DNA of 5,167 bases from an uncultured Lachnospiraceae bacterium. Lineage in GTDB: Bacteria > Bacillota > Clostridia > Lachnospirales > Lachnospiraceae. The stretch lies in assembly GCA_902803635.1 (NCBI GenBank), contig CADCQU010000325.1:1-5167 (forward strand). The letters are read 5' to 3'. The position numbers and the translations under genes were made by a program. Below, piece after piece: positions 5,100 through 5,167 of this stretch; positions within the stretch are counted from its first letter, which is position 1, and each line of letters begins with the position of its first letter. The notes beneath the pieces were generated by a model. It searched no databases. It saw nothing but the letters and a program-made list of their open reading frames with translations, and was not told the DNA's origin.

Positions 5100-5167
5100 T
5101 AACCCCTAAAGTAGTATTGTTTTTCCTCGTGAAGGGCTTGTCATTCTGAGCGAAGCGAAGAATCCCG
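5100..5167. repeat. Inverted copy of the left-end element (copy 2), cut by the window edge
   Basis: Bases 5100-5158 match the reverse complement of 50-108, including TCATTCTGAGCGAAGCGA. The left-arm equivalent here is GTATTGTTTTTC (5114-5125) instead of GGACTGTTTTC. The partner arm, if present, lies beyond 5167. The element directly follows GC-rich repeat copy C, only about 12 nt away. Confidence 0.7.

Overview
The window looks like chromosomal DNA of an anaerobic, saccharolytic Firmicute. The evidence is a rubrerythrin (an anaerobe's peroxide-detoxifying protein), strong AAAGGAG-type ribosome binding sites, a three-domain EIICBA sugar phosphotransferase of the Firmicute glucose/maltose type, sigma-A-like promoters, and GC-rich third codon positions. 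The intergenic hairpin repeats (CTCCGTCACGGC / CCTCCCCC...GGGGGAGG, and TCATTCTGAGCGAAGCGA) are of a kind I recall from Negativicutes and related gut Firmicutes. The genus cannot be fixed from this window.

Layout, left to right. Bases 1-110 hold a small inverted-repeat element. A promoter at 162-190 is followed by a roughly 200-nt leader with two hairpins, then rubrerythrin (400-942). A short gene follows (1035-1244) for a single-pass membrane protein with a cluster of six cysteines and an acidic tail. A strong hairpin terminator (1257-1299) has an A-run on one side and a T-run on the other, so it can end transcription from both directions. It lies between the small gene and the convergent minus-strand corA gene (1359-2279), which starts with TTG and has a near-consensus promoter at 2340-2368.

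Between corA and the divergent PTS gene lie two tandem copies of a GC-rich hairpin repeat (2379-2452 and 2485-2550) and a near-perfect promoter (2584-2612). The PTS gene (2724-4904) encodes a complete EIIC-EIIB-EIIA fusion with all phosphorylation residues present. It ends in a good intrinsic terminator. After it come a third copy of the hairpin repeat (about 5014-5087) and an inverted copy of the left-end element (5100-5160), which runs off the window.

The three transcription units are functionally independent: peroxide/redox defence (rubrerythrin plus the unknown small protein), divalent metal uptake (CorA), and sugar uptake with phosphorylation (PTS). I see no defence system, phage, transposase, CRISPR array, tRNA or rRNA. 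This is mostly an ordinary housekeeping/accessory region. The points worth a second look are the structured rubrerythrin leader, the Cys-rich small membrane protein, and the two families of non-coding repeats.
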